Shown: positions 11,138 through 21,979, numbered from the stretch's first letter. The stretch: DNA of 64,000 bases from Tenrec ecaudatus (GCF_050624435.1 NC_134541.1:101614805-101678804); one strand, 5' to 3'. The notes: generated by a model not told the origin, from the letters alone. A program made the numbers and translations.

Positions 11138-11820
11138 GCTACTAAGTGTAATGGAGAAGGTACATCCAGCAGAAGCCAAGATAGATGACTGGGACGTGCT
11201 GAAATTACATCACTTATGCACATCGAAAGACTTCATCAGGAAAATGAAACGAGAGCCCACAGATTGGGAAAATTTTTTACCAATGACACATTGGACCAAA
11301 GGGTAATTACCAAAATATACAGAACTTTACAACAGCTCAATAAGAAAATAACAAGAGACTCAATTAAGAAATGGGAAAAAGACATGAACAGACAGTTCAC
11401 CAAGAATGAGGTATAAATGGCTAACAAACATATGAGAAAATGCTCACAATCACTAACCATCAGGGAGATGCAAATTAAAACCACAATGAGCTAGCACTCT
11501 ACCGCTACAATGCTATCCCAAATTAAAGAAAACCCAGAAAACAACAAATGCTGAGATTGGAACTCATACACACTGCTAGAGGGCTTGTAAATACATACAG
11601 CCTTGGTGGGAAATGGTATGGTGATGCTTAAAGTCACTGGAAATTGAAATCTCATATGATCCAGCAATACCACTACTAGGAATATACCCCAAAGAAGTAA
11701 GAGATGACATGAGTGGAGGTGTGCTCCTCCATGTTCATGGCATCACAGTTTACAATAGCAAGAAACTGGAAGCAGCCCAAATACCCAACAGTGGAAGAAT
11801 CAATAAAGAAACTATGGTAC
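11138..11820 (+). pseudogene. L1 ORF2 C-terminal remnant
   Basis: The ORF2 C-terminal region resumes with a KLHHLCTSKDFIRKMKREPT-like stretch near 11,200-11,260. Phrases typical of L1 ORF2 ends follow: 'caattaagaaatgggaaaaa', 'gggagatgcaaattaaaacc', and 'gaaactggaagcagcccaaa' near 11,761. Frames are broken. It is cut at 11,820 by the insert below, and resumes at 12,599. Confidence 0.85.
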
Positions 11821-12598
11821 TTGAGGGTAAGGGGAAGGTGGGGGGAGAAGGGGGAGAAAGGGGGGACTGATTGCAATGATTGTCATACATTCCCCTCCCC
11901 CCCCCCGGGAAGAAAAACAGAAACGTAGGTGAAGGGAGACAGCGGACAGTGTAAAATATGAAAATTTAAATAATTTATAAATTATTAAGGGTTCATGAGG
12001 GTGGGAAGGTGGGGGAGGAAGTGGGGAAAAGAGGAGCTGATACCAAGGGCTCAAGTAGTATGAAAATGTTTTGAAAATTATGATGGAAACATATATACAA
12101 ATGTGCTTGATACAATTGATGTATGGATTGTTATAAGAGCTGTAAGAGCCCCCAATAAAATGATTTATTAAATGGGAATAGAAATAACAATAGGGTACGG
12201 GGAGGGGGGAGAGGTGGGGAGGGAGGGGGGCACCGATAGCAATGAATAGCAAACACCCCCATGCAGGGGGAAGAGCAACAGAAACCAGAGGGGAAGGGAG
12301 ACAGGGTCAGTGTGAGATTTGAAAATAGTTAGCAATCTATAATCTATCAAGGGGCCATGAGGGGTGGGGGGCGGGGAAGAAGGAGGGAAAAAAAGAAGAG
12401 CTGATCCCAAGGACCCAATGGAAAGTATGTCTAGAAAAGAACGATGGCATCATCTGTACAAATGTGTCGGATACAATTGATGTATGGATTGTAACAAGAG
12501 TTGTAAGAGCCCCCAATAAAATAATTATTAAAAATGATTTATTACAAAAACACAACATATTGGCAACAATTGCAATAAAAGAAAAGAAACTATGGTAC
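11805..12598 (+). mobile_element. Insert of two tandem L1 3' ends with 16-bp duplication
   Basis: The 16-mer aaagaaactatggtac occurs at 11,805-11,820 and exactly again at 12,583-12,598, bracketing a 762-bp insert. The insert holds two L1 3'-UTR ends in a row. One ends 'cccccaataaaatgattt' near 12,165; the other ends 'ccccaataaaataattatta' near 12,525 and an A-rich tail. One duplication around two tails suggests either a 3'-transduction-like read-through RNA or a nested second insertion. Confidence 0.85.
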
Positions 12599-14220
12599 AT
12601 ACACACAATGGAATACTATGTATCCCTAAAAAACAGCAATGAAAACACCTCATAGCATGGAACGACCTGGAAACCATTATGCTGAGTGAAGTAAGTCAAT
12701 CACAGAAGGACAAGAATTGTATGAGTCCAATGCTATAAGAAGAAATACCAATTAAACAAATCTTAGGAACCAATTCCTAAACAAAAAGAGAGTAGGCTAC
12801 CTACCGGCCATGAATCATACATCACCTCCTTTGTGCGCACTTCACAAGAGCCGGTGTGAAGGAGGAGTCCCCACATTGCCTAGGTCACTCCTTCAAGAGG
12901 GGGAAATTGGGAGATGACCATCCACTTGAGGTTACACAACATCAAAAGAAGACTGGGCCAAATCATTGGGCCCCCCATAAGAATGGAAGGCGAAGCTTTC
13001 TGGAAATTCAAGCCAAGACTAGGAGAGAGGAGCAGCTACATTGTAGAGGAGACGCTGATAGTTGTGTTGGTGAGTATGGTGTGTGATTGGGGAAACAAAG
13101 CACATAGCAGGAAGGGATGCTAAACAATGAGTGTAGGGAGCCTAGGGGGACACTACCCAACTTTAGGTACCTGGGTAGACACTATGAATATGCTCCTACT
13201 CAACCTTTGATAAGCCACGCCGTGGACTAAGCACAGAAGGACTTAACATAGAGGCCCTGATGAATGAACTGAGCCCTACTTCGAAGCTGCTTGCATCCTT
13301 GGACTGAGGACCAGGTACTTGGATGGGAAAGGAAGTAGAGAGTGACTTCCCTAGGACTGTGGAAGTGGAAGTCATTGGACCTTGGGGGTATCCAAAGGAA
13401 AGGGACCCAGGAACACCATCCATGTAGTACTTGTTGAGTAGGAATCTGGAAGAATTGATCCAGGAAGGTCTCCCCCTGGCATCAGTATCCATACTTAGGG
13501 TCAACAGAGCCCAATCAAATGAGAGGTGGAACTGTGTAGGACACAAACTCGTGATGTGTGGCTCAAGATGGAACTGCACTGGCCATCACTCCTCATACCA
13601 ACAGAGTCTAGGGTACTGGGTCATTGGGAAATTTGATGATGCTGACAGTGCAATTGACTTATACCCCGGGGGATGAAGGACAAGGTTGTACTTCCTTTTT
13701 TTATATGGTTTTGTGCTTTCCTGTTTGTAGCTTGCTTTCGTGTGTGTGTGTGTGTGTGTGTTCTGATTGTTTGGTTGCTGATTGGTTTATGGCTGCTAGT
13801 GATGCAGTTGGTCTTATAGGGTTTTGATCTTGTCATATTACAACCTCCAAAGTAAACCTAAGACGTGCAAACCCCATGGACAAGCAGATGGAGTCTGGAC
13901 TCCTACTTATTAGCTCTAGCCCCAGTTCAAGAACAGTTAGTTCTGATACTGTGGCCCTGCTTGATACGTGCCATCATGAAATGATCACTGAAGAGAAGGG
14001 TGCTACTGTAAAGTGTGCTGAAGAAAGCAGATGGTACCCAGCTATCAATTGGAATAGGGTCTGGATCAGAAAGGGTTATATTAAAACAAGCAGCCATCTA
14101 AGTGAGGAGTCAACTAAGTTCACATGGAAGAACCACACAAGTCTGTGTGATCCAAAGATGACAATTACAAAATTCAAATATGGTGAAGGGACCCATCTGC
14201 AGAGAATCTAGTCAGACTGA
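12599..14220 (+). repeat. Old L1 terminal ORF2 and 3' UTR
   Basis: Directly after the 16-bp duplication the old L1 continues with 'acacacaatggaatactatg', then 'ttatgctgagtgaagtaagt' and 'caatcacagaaggacaagaa', the classic end of ORF2. The long 3' UTR follows, including a (TG)n tract at 13,740-13,761 and a T- and G-rich block at 13,690-13,830. The block 'cacatggaagaaccacacaa' near 14,122 matches younger copies, for example 20,195-20,215. The 3' end is worn and no poly(A) is clear. Confidence 0.7.
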
Positions 14221-14279
14221 GCCATTAGCAGATCCACTCTAGCCACAGGCAAGAGTCTCAAACAGCCTTCCTATCAGGC

Positions 14280-14545
14280 TGAGCAAATTGTAATCTTGAT
14301 TATGCTGGATCGAACTCGATACTTGGCCAGTTGACTTCTCTATACACCCAATTTGAATTTGTTCTGGATGCAAGTATCTCTTACTTGTTCCAAGACAGAT
14401 AATTCCTCCCTGGTTTTTTAAAAGTTGCTGGGGATCTTTTCTTTCTTTCTCATTATTAGTCTCTCCAGCCTTGCGTCTAAGGAGCGTTCTGGCTGTACAT
14501 CTTTCAAGAAGGATTTATTTGCTGGTTCTCTTAGGTAGCTGTATG
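14280..14545 (-). repeat. RTE/BovB-clade LINE fragment, probable
   Basis: The phrase 'aaggagcgttctggctgtac' is the reverse complement of the RTE C-terminal text that on the + strand reads 'gaagtacagccagagtgctc' at 14,673-14,692. The neighbouring bases fit a decayed antisense RTE end. It lies head-to-head with the sense copy that follows. Confidence 0.55.
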
Positions 14546-14562
14546 ATTTTGCACCTAATAGA

Positions 14563-14950
14563 CATTGAGTATGGAAGAGCAAAGAAGAATTGATGCATTT
14601 GAATGGTGGTGCTGGAGAAGAATATTGAAAGTACCATGGACTACTGGGAGGATGAACAAATCTGTCTTGGAGGAAGTACAGCCAGAGTGCTCCTCAGAGG
14701 CCAGGATGGCGAGATTTCTTCTTACATGCTTTGGACATGTTGTCAGGAGAGACCAGTCCCGGAGAAGGTCAGAATGCATGGTAAAGTGGAGGGAGGTGAA
14801 GAAGAAGAAGACCCTCACTGAGATGACACAGTGGCTGCAGCAATGGCTCGGGCACGAGAACAATGGCAAGGATGGTGCAGGACAGGCAGCGTTGCATTGT
14901 GTTGTGCATAGAGTTGCCATGGGTTGGAACCAGCTTGATGGCACCTAACC
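14563..14950 (+). pseudogene. RTE/BovB-clade LINE ORF C-terminus
   Basis: An open frame of 127 codons (14,565-14,948) reads QRRIDAFEWWCWRRILKVPW, then MNKSVLEEVQPECSSEARMA, then FGHVVRRDQS, and ends GWNQLDGT. This is the C-terminal tail of the RTE-clade reverse transcriptase polyprotein. Only this tail is present, so it is a 5'-truncated insertion despite the open frame. The end (gttgccatgggttggaacc) resembles the AfroSINE tail, as expected if the LINE machinery mobilises the SINE. Confidence 0.8.
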
Positions 14951-15309
14951 ATGAGCAGATGTGCTGATGTTTGTTTCCCACAATGAAGGGCCTTGGTGTA
15001 GACCCAGTTTTGTTACAGATAATGCTGTCCTGAGCCTACACATTGCTGCATCACTGTGAGCTCAATGCCTAGATGTTGGAACCTATACCAACTCACCTTC
15101 TAGTTTTACACTTCCAACTGCTATGCCTGACCCGAGCTGGGTGTTTTGAAAGAGAAAAGAAACCACATTCTCAATTCATGGGATCCTGACTTTACAAGGG
15201 AAGAATGGGTCTCTTTTGGCTGAGAGCTTTCTAATCTTTTTTCGTTTACCTTCAGGTTCCTTAACAATGGAGCTGGGGATAAGTGTTACAATAGTAATCA
15301 TGATTCGTT

Positions 15310-15500
15310 GTGCAACCGTAGTGAAGTGCTCAGCTACTACCCAAAAGGTTGAAAGTTCACATCCACCAGCTGCTCCATAGGAAAAAAAATATGTGGCAGT
15401 CTGCTTCTTCCATAAAGACAGATGGCCACAGGGACCCTATGAGACAGTTCTACTATGTCACTATGAGTCAGAATCAACTAAATGGTGATAGTTTTGGTTT
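15310..15500 (+). repeat. AfroSINE variant
   Basis: It contains 'aaaggttgaaagttcacatc', 'caccagctgctccatagg', 'tgtggcagtctgcttcttcc' and 'cactatgagtcagaatcaac', the 'cagtctgcttc' body variant also seen at 5,045-5,215. Confidence 0.75.
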
Positions 15501-15813
15501 TATTTTTACAAACATTCAGGGTCATCCCTTGCTAGGTGCCAACTGAGGGTGGAATAGGGAGCTAGAGATGCCCAGGACCAGAGTCGCGTCTTCCAGTACT
15601 TCTGTCTGCATCTTCCTGCAACCCTGGCCCCACTCTGGTTCTCTCTAAAGCCAAACTCCCTGAAAGCCTGGACTACATTCCCTGTCTCCAAGTCCTCTCC
15701 TCCCTTCTTTCTTAAATCTACTCCCACCAGGTTTTCACTCACACTGCTCCACACAGTTGTGTGTGCCATGTTAGCCACTGTCTCCATGCTGTTTAAACCA
15801 ATGGGCACATCTA

Positions 15814-15871
15814 GCCAACCAACCAGCTAACTAGCCAACCAACCAACCAACCAACTAACAAACCAACCAAG
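15814..15871. repeat. (CCAA)n-like simple repeat
   Basis: The stretch is built mostly of ccaa units (agccaaccaaccagctaact and continuing accaaccaacc), with interruptions. It is an ordinary microsatellite. Confidence 0.8.
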
Positions 15872-16004
15872 CCTCACTGTCTCCTTGAAGCACCTGGCTC
15901 ATTTGGACTTGCTTCTCTCCTCTTCCTCAGCCATAGTTCCAAAAGTGACTGAGCTCCACAGCTCAGTCATTGGGACTCTTCTTCTCTAGCTGGACATTGA
16001 ATAA

Positions 16005-16382
16005 GGACGATCAGAGAAGAATTGATGCATCTGAATTATGGACCTGGGAAAGAATATTGAAAGTACCATAGACTACCAAAGGAACATTTCTATCTCGGAA
16101 GAAGTATAGCCAGAATACTCCTTAGAAGCGAGGATGATGAGACTTTGCCTCATGGACTTTGGGCATGTTTTCAGGAGAGACCAGTCTCTGGAGAAGGACA
16201 TCATGGTTGGTAAAGTAGAGGGGCAGCAAAAAAGAAGACCCTCAAGAGATAGACTGATCCAGTGGCCGCAACAATAGGCTCCAGCACAGCAACAGTGAGG
16301 ATGGCGCAGGGCTGGGCAGTGCTTCATTCTGTTGTCCATCGGGTCACTTTGGGTTGGAATGACTTGATGGCAGCAAACAAGT
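16005..16382 (+). repeat. RTE/BovB-clade LINE 3' end
   Basis: It matches the copy at 14,563-14,950: 'agagaagaattgatgcatct', 'gaatattgaaagtaccatag', 'ggagagaccagtctctggag', and the tail 'gttggaatgacttgatggca'. Frames are broken. It is a 5'-truncated copy. Confidence 0.8.
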
Positions 16383-16469
16383 GACACTCACGTTCTGGGC
16401 GTTCCATTTCAATGATCATCTCCATGCCCTTGGGAGTCCCTGGGGGGCGGGGAGCAGAGGTGACACCCT

Positions 16470-16645
16470 CATATGCTAACTGAAAGGTTGGAGACTTATG
16501 CCCACCAGAGGCACCTTAAAGAAAGGCCTGCCAATCCACTTCTGGAAAAACAAGTCGCTTACAACCCAATGGAGCACAGTTGTACGCTGACACGAGGGTG
16601 GCCACAAGTGGAAGTCAGTTTGATGGCAGCTGCTTTGTTTCTTCA
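16470..16645 (+). repeat. AfroSINE variant, decayed
   Basis: The fragment reads 'tgaaaggttggagacttatg', 'cccaccagaggcacctta' and ends 'agtcagtttgatggcagctg', consistent with a worn tRNA-derived SINE in the + orientation. Confidence 0.55.
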
Positions 16646-16659
16646 TAGGCCTCTGTTGT

Positions 16660-17180
16660 CTAGGTACCACTGAGTGAGTTCCAGCTCACAGCGACCTTAT
16701 GAGCAACAGAAGGACACACTGCTAGGCCTGCATCACCCTCACATCCATTGCTGTGTTTGAGCTCACTGTTGCAGCCACTGTGCCAGTCCATCTTACTGCT
16801 GCTCCCATTAAAGAACTTCACCATGAACTCCAGACCTTCAGTCCCAACGACTTACATGTCATCACCACCTGGATGACCAGTTGATGCACCAGGTTCTCAA
16901 ATACCCCCAATGTCATCAGTCACCAGCAAGCTACTGCCTCACATCCACTGTGGTTGGTGATCCCGTCAAGTTTGTTCTGACCCATCGTGGCCCTGTTTCG
17001 GCAGAACGAAATACTGCTTGGTCCTGTCCCGTCCTCACAAAGGGCCATGCTTGAGCCCACGGTTGCAGCCAGTGTGTGAATCCAGCTCATGGATGCATTT
17101 CTTCTTCTTTTCCCATTGCCCTTGCACTTTCCCAAGTGTGATGTTCTCCTGCAGGGGCCCTTACCCTGAGTTGTACCCCA
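16660..17180 (-). repeat. Two antisense RTE/BovB-clade 3' fragments
   Basis: Two adjacent antisense tails occur at about 16,660-16,880 ('gagttccagctcacagcgac', 'ccactgtgccagtccatctt') and about 16,930-17,180 ('gcagaacgaaatactgcttg', 'gagcccacggttgcagccag'). Both are reverse complements of the RTE 3' terminal region. Confidence 0.65.
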
Positions 17181-17234
17181 TCAGCCAATGAAGCGCCCAA
17201 AGTCTCCACGCTGTTCACAGCACCATGGTTAGAG

Positions 17235-17530
17235 TTCCACTCTAAGAAAGCAGCTCCTCCCCAGTCACATTTTGAGTGCCCTCTGACCTCAGGGGCCCCT
17301 CCTCTGGCTCTATTACTGACAATGTCCTGGGTCCATTCATTAGGCCATCAATATCGAACAACGCTTCAAAGCTGCGCACAAGGTTTTCAACGACTACTTC
17401 CTCTGAAGTGGAGAGGCGAGTCCTTCGCTGTCTGTTCTTAGTCTGGAAGCTCCACCGAAATGAGTTCACTTTGGGTGACCCCGCTGGCATTTGAAATGCC
17501 AGTGACAGAGCTTCCAGCAACACGCAGGCC
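17235..17530 (-). repeat. RTE/BovB-clade LINE 5' region
   Basis: The reverse strand reads 'gcatttcaaatgccagcggg', 'gtcacccaaagtgaactcat', 'tggagcttccagactaagaa' and 'gggcactcaaaatgtgactg'. The same order of words recurs on the + strand at 26,886-27,150, upstream of the RTE endonuclease, so this is the 5' part of the same LINE. The 162-codon reverse frame here has no domain I recognise. Confidence 0.65.
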
Positions 17531-17639
17531 ACCACAGTATGACAAGCTGACCGAGAGCGATGATCACATAACAAGCGGCGGTGACAATGTAGGGAAACTG
17601 AAACCCTCACACAGGGTGGATGGGAATGTCCAATGGAGC

Positions 17640-17835
17640 GGTCACTTTTGGAAGCACTTTGGCAGGTCACCAAGGAAGTTAAACATTCACTTTCAGTATG
17701 TACCCAAGAGAATTGAAAGTGGGCGTTCAAACAAACGTTGTATGCATCAGTTCATAGTGGTACTATTCATAAGAACCAAGAAGTGGAAACCAGTCAAACG
17801 TCCATTGACTGATGAAAGAAGACAGGACAGCGGCT
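17640..17835 (+). repeat. Old L1 ORF2 3' fragment
   Basis: The phrase 'agtggtactattcataagaa' followed by 'ccaagaagtggaaaccagtc' and 'cgtccattgactgatgaaag' is the well-known end of L1 ORF2 in decayed form. Confidence 0.6.
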
Positions 17836-17883
17836 AGCAACAGCATCGCTTCCCATCCCCGGAACAGCCCTGCGAGAACCAAG

Positions 17884-18075
17884 ACAAACCTAGCTCACTG
17901 CCATTGAATCAGTGCCGACTCATAGTGACGACCATATAGAACAGGGCAAGGCTGCTCCTGTGAGTTTCCGAGACTAACTGTTTACTGTCTTTCTACTGCC
18001 GAGCGGCTGGTGGTTTCAAACTGCCAACCTTGTGGATGAGCTGAACTCAGAGCCACCACACCACCAGGGCTCCCT
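17884..18075 (-). repeat. AfroSINE, antisense
   Basis: The forward text runs 'actgccattgaatcagtgcc', 'gactcatagtgacgaccata', 'gctggtggtttcaaactgcc' and 'ccaccacaccaccagggctc', the full reverse complement of an AfroSINE. Confidence 0.85.
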
Positions 18076-18079
18076 AGCC

Positions 18080-18180
18080 CTGTGACATAGGTGGTTATTT
18101 GTTCTTTCTCAGATAAGAAAACCCAAGTTTGGAGAGGCTAAGCCCATGGCACAGTCTCCTGCACTGAAAGCCTCCAATAA
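18080..18180 (+). repeat. MIR fragment, probable
   Basis: The phrase 'ctcagataagaaaacccaag' followed by 'tttggagaggctaag' resembles the conserved core of mammalian MIR elements. It is short and divergent. Confidence 0.45.
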
Positions 18181-18217
18181 ACGTGAACACTATTGTGGTC
18201 ACTGTCCTGTATTAACA

Positions 18218-18412
18218 GGAGCCCTGGTGGCAGAGTGGTTTCCTGATGGGCTGCTAACCATAGGGTCACCAGTTCAAAACCACCAGCTGCTCTGAAGAGA
18301 AAGATAAAGTTTTCTATTGTTGTAAAGAGTTACAAACTCAGAAACCCACAGAGGCAGGTCTAGTCTAACCAGGCTCACAAAAAGTCACAATCGACCCAAG
18401 GACAGTAAGTTT
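18218..18412 (+). repeat. AfroSINE
   Basis: It begins 'aggagccctggtggcagagt', passes 'tgggctgctaaccatagggt' and 'aaaaccaccagctgctctga', and continues 'agttacaaactcagaaaccc'. It is a near full-length sense copy with a worn tail. Confidence 0.85.
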
Positions 18413-18439
18413 TTTTTAGAATGTTTCAATGCCACCTCA

Positions 18440-18480
18440 CCGCAGCTCACCTCACCTCACCTCACCTCACCTCACCTCAT
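18440..18480. repeat. (ACCTC)n pentanucleotide repeat
   Basis: About eight uninterrupted units of acctc run through 18,446-18,478. Confidence 0.9.
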
Positions 18481-18794
18481 TTCAGACTCCCCTTTCCTTT
18501 TCAGTAGGAGATGGAGCTTCTTCCAATTCTGTACAGAGAGCCTGCCAAGTCCACCTTCACCTCATCATTCTTCCCACCCAGATGCCCTCAAATTTCCTTG
18601 CCACCTGTCAATGCCCTGATCTACCCCAAGCCCTGACCTCACACCTCCAGGGAGCTTTCTTGGACAGGCTTGACCCCATGGCTCATCATTTCCCTATTCT
18701 GCTGGGGCTTATGCATGGAGCTTAAATGAGAGGCGATGTATAAGGCACAGAGGTGGTTTTTTTTTTTTTGGATTAAAATAAGGAAGAAATGGGT

Positions 18795-21700
18795 AGCAGG
18801 GGCACGGGGTGCTAACCCACCCAAGGGGGGGGTTGTATTGTTTATATCTCCACAGGGAAAGAGGGACCAGACTTCAACCCAGTGCCCCAAGGTGTGAATG
18901 CAACATTCTGTCATGGACTAGGGAACCAGTAGAGAGGTCTGGGGGACTGGCCCCAGTACCAAATACTAAGTGGACGCCTGCCCCTCCCACCAGAAGAATT
19001 TATTTCAAAGGACGGCATTGAATCTGCAGCTCTGGGATGGGGACATGTCTGATCGGAGCACATGGGAGCAGATGAAGGGGGAGGAGGAGAGAGTGGAGCA
19101 CATCTTGGCCCACCAGGCCTTGAGGACGATGACCCCAATTAGAGCAGCCAGTCCACAGAGAGGACCACATGGCCAGCCCCACTATGAGACATGACGTCCC
19201 TCACTGACCCATGGCCCTGCGGGGGGCAGCACCAGAGACACAGTGTGGGAATTGCGCCCGACCTGATCCCACCACACTGAGGCAAAGCACTGGGGGAGTG
19301 CAGTGGAACAGCAAGGGAGTGGAGCGGCAAGGTCCCCAGGGAATGCTGAAGGTGGACTTTGGGGCCAGGGCGTGGTGCCCCAACAGACTGGACTGGAAAA
19401 CACTCTTGAAGGCCAACAAAAGATCCTTGAACTAACTACAAGCTTTTCTTTCTTGCTGTGTTTTGTTTTGTTCTTTGTCAGTGGTTTGTTGTTGTTTTGT
19501 TGTATATTGTTACATGGTTTTGCTCTGTCTTGTTTTTGTGCATGTTATTATCTCTGCAGGTCTGTCTAAATGAGATAGGCTGGATGGAACAATCTGGAGG
19601 AAAAACAACGGGACCGACAGTTCTGGGGGGAAATGGGATAGGAGGAGGTGGGGGAAAGGAAGTGGTGTTAACAAACCCAGGGACAACAAGTGATCCAAAT
19701 TGATGGTGAGGTGGGTGTGGGAGGCCTGGTAGGGTATGATAAAAGATAATGTAACGAAGAGGTATGACTGAAACCCAGGTAGGGATGGAGCATGATAGTG
19801 GGACAGGAGGAAAGTCAAGGGAAATAGAGGAAAGAGCTGGGAGACAAAGGGCATTTATAGAGGTCTAGACAAAGACATGTACATATGTAAATATATTTAT
19901 ATATGAGGATGGGGAAATAGATCTATGTGCCTATATTTATAGGTTTAGTATTAAGGTGACGGAAGGACATTGGACCTCCACTCAAGTATTCCCTCAATGC
20001 AAGAATATTTTCTTCTATTATATTGGCATTCTATGAGGCTCACCCTCCTGATACAACCGCTGAAGACCAAGCGGGTGAATAAGCAAATGTGGTGAAGAAA
20101 GCTGATGATGCCTGGCTATCAAAAGGTATAGTGTCTGGGATCTTAAAGGCTTGAAGGTAAACAAGCGGTCATCTAACTCAGAAGCAACAAAGCCCACATG
20201 GAAGAAGCACACCAGCCTGTGCAATCACGAGTTGTTGAAAGGATCAGGTATAAGGCATCATCAGAACAAAAAAAATCTTACCATAGGGAATGAAGGGGGA
20301 AGTGTAGAGTGGAGACTCAAAGCCCATTTGTCGGCCACTGGAGATCACCTCACAGAGGGGTCTAGGGGAGGAGATGAGTCAGTCAGGGTGCAATGTAGCA
20401 CCGATGAAGAATACAGCTTTCCTCTAACTCTTAAATGCTTCCTCCCCCACCCCCATCATGATCTGAATTCTACCTTGCAAGTCTGGCTAGACTAGAGGAT
20501 GTGTACTGGTGCAGATGGGAGCTGGAGGCAGAGGGAATCCAGGGAGGATGATACCGTCAGTACCAGGGGTGTGAGTGGCGATACTGGGAGGGTAGAGGGA
20601 GAGTAAGTTGGAAAGAGGGAACTGATTACAAGGATCTACATGTGACCTCCTCCCTGGGGGACGGACAACAGAAAAGGGGGTGAAGGGAGATGTCGGACAG
20701 GGCACAATATGACAAAATAATAATTTATAAATTATCGAGGGCTCATGAGGGAGGGGGGAGCAGGGAGGGAGGGGAAAAAAAGAGGACCTCATGTCAAGGG
20801 CTTAAGTGGAGAGCAAATGCTTTGAACATGATGAGGGCACTTTCCATTTGGAAAGGTTGGTCATCAATTTCAAGACCGTCTTTCTCCTAAACAGGACCAA
20901 GGGCCAATATTCCTTCTTGTGCTATGAATATTGCTTCCAGAGACAGAGACTCAGAGGTTTGCATTGGTCATCAACCCTTGCTATTGCGTTGTGCATTCCA
21001 CTAGGTGTTGTAAATCATGACCTCTCCATCTGTGGATGTAACCGCACTTTGGAATCATATTGTCTTTTTATGTTAATGAGACTGAATCAGTGTAAGGTAC
21101 ATCTGAAATGTAGCCACCGTTGACATATTGAAAGCGTATGGAGGAAAGATGAATGCATGTGGAGATTGCTAAGCAACAACTAGAAGAATGCTAGAGAATT
21201 TCAGAGAAGAAACCCCTGCCTCCCAAACGGACAGAGAGAGCTTTCTGCTAGAGTCAATGCCCCTGGTCCAGACTTCTCGTTTCTGCCACAGTGAGTAAAT
21301 AGAGGTATGGTTCTTTAAAACAGCCCACTTGACTACATCAAAAGCAGCAGCCCCCGTTAGCTAAGCAAACTTTGCAGCTGTCCATGCATGTTGAGCAGAC
21401 TCCTGGCACACAGACCTCATTGCCCAGGGAAGGCAGGGAAACTGGTTGGGCAGCTTCCTACAGAAGACTGACGGCTAGAATCACTCAGAAAGGGCATTTT
21501 CCTCCCCAGCAGCCCCTTCCTGGGAACAGACACGTGCAGCCTTCACTAGTGAGAATGTGGCTTGGTGACGTTTAGAGAGTTTCTGTTTGCCCCAAAGAGC
21601 TGTTTGAGTGCGGCACCATTCTGTCACCACGAGAGAGGAGCACCCTGAGGACACAGTATAGCTTTCAGGTCTTTTCTATAAGTAATTTATGTATTAAAGT

Positions 21701-21880
21701 GTCCTTTGCGGACAATTTATTTTCATCCTTAAAAAAAAAGAGGAAATATTAAAATGTGACTCCTTAAAAAAAAAAAAGAAAATGATGAGGGCAATGAACG
21801 TACAGATGTGCTTTACACAATTGATGTATGTATAGATTGTGATAAGAGTTATATGAGCCCCTAATAAAATGTTTTTTAAA
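18795..21880 (+). mobile_element. L1 3' UTR (5'-truncated), interrupted by a retrocopy
   Basis: The order of blocks defines this L1 3' UTR. It runs 'gctaacccacccaagggg' and 'tatctccacagggaaagagg'; a GTT-rich tract at 19,440-19,550; 'agcatgatagtgggacagga'; 'aagcaaatgtggtgaagaaa'; 'catggaagaagcacaccagc'; 'agaggatgtgtactggtgca'; a purine-rich block at 20,730-20,790; and the end 'ttgatgtatgtatagattgt' with 'cccctaataaaatg' near 21,860. At 20,840-21,781 an unrelated polyadenylated sequence splits it. No ORF2 is attached. Confidence 0.8.
20828..21793 (+). pseudogene. Polyadenylated retrocopy of an unrecognised transcript
   Basis: A 942-bp insert (20,840-21,781) is bracketed by atgatgagggca at 20,828-20,839 and 21,782-21,793. 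Its 3' end has attaaa at 21,693-21,698, about 30 bases before a first A tract (21,731-21,739), then a second tail (aaaaaaaaaaaag). These are marks of an LINE-mobilised mRNA. The sequence does not match any repeat elsewhere in the window. The longest + frame (20,806-21,123) crosses the junction and shows no domain I know, so the source may be a 3' UTR or a noncoding RNA. Confidence 0.75.
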
Positions 21881-21907
21881 AAGACAGTGTTACGTGCTCA
21901 ATATGTA

Positions 21908-21978
21908 TTAGATGAGGGGGCATCAAAAAGCTTGTGGGAAAATGGGGTGAAAAGAATGGAACTTTCCCATGAACGTTT
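21908..21978. mobile_element. Short inverted-repeat element, possibly a mariner-type MITE
   Basis: The left part 'aaaaagcttgtgggaaaatg' and the reverse complement of the right part ('actttcccatgaacgttt' reads aaacgttcatgggaaagt) form imperfect inverted repeats around a 15-base centre. The wording is like mariner ends. It is only about 65 bp, and I cannot confirm the TA duplication. Confidence 0.35.
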
Positions 21979-21979
21979 G

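Noticed and set aside
14565-14948. Functional gene from the intact 127-codon frame
   Set aside because: It is only the C-terminal end of the RTE polyprotein, without endonuclease or reverse transcriptase, and other copies in the window are broken.
17242-17730. 162-codon - strand open frame
   Set aside because: About half overlaps the RTE 5' region. No endonuclease or other motif is present, so I treat it as noncoding LINE sequence.
20806-21123. 105-codon + strand frame at the retrocopy junction
   Set aside because: The first 12 codons come from the L1 3' UTR, so it is not the parent gene's native frame. No domain is recognised.
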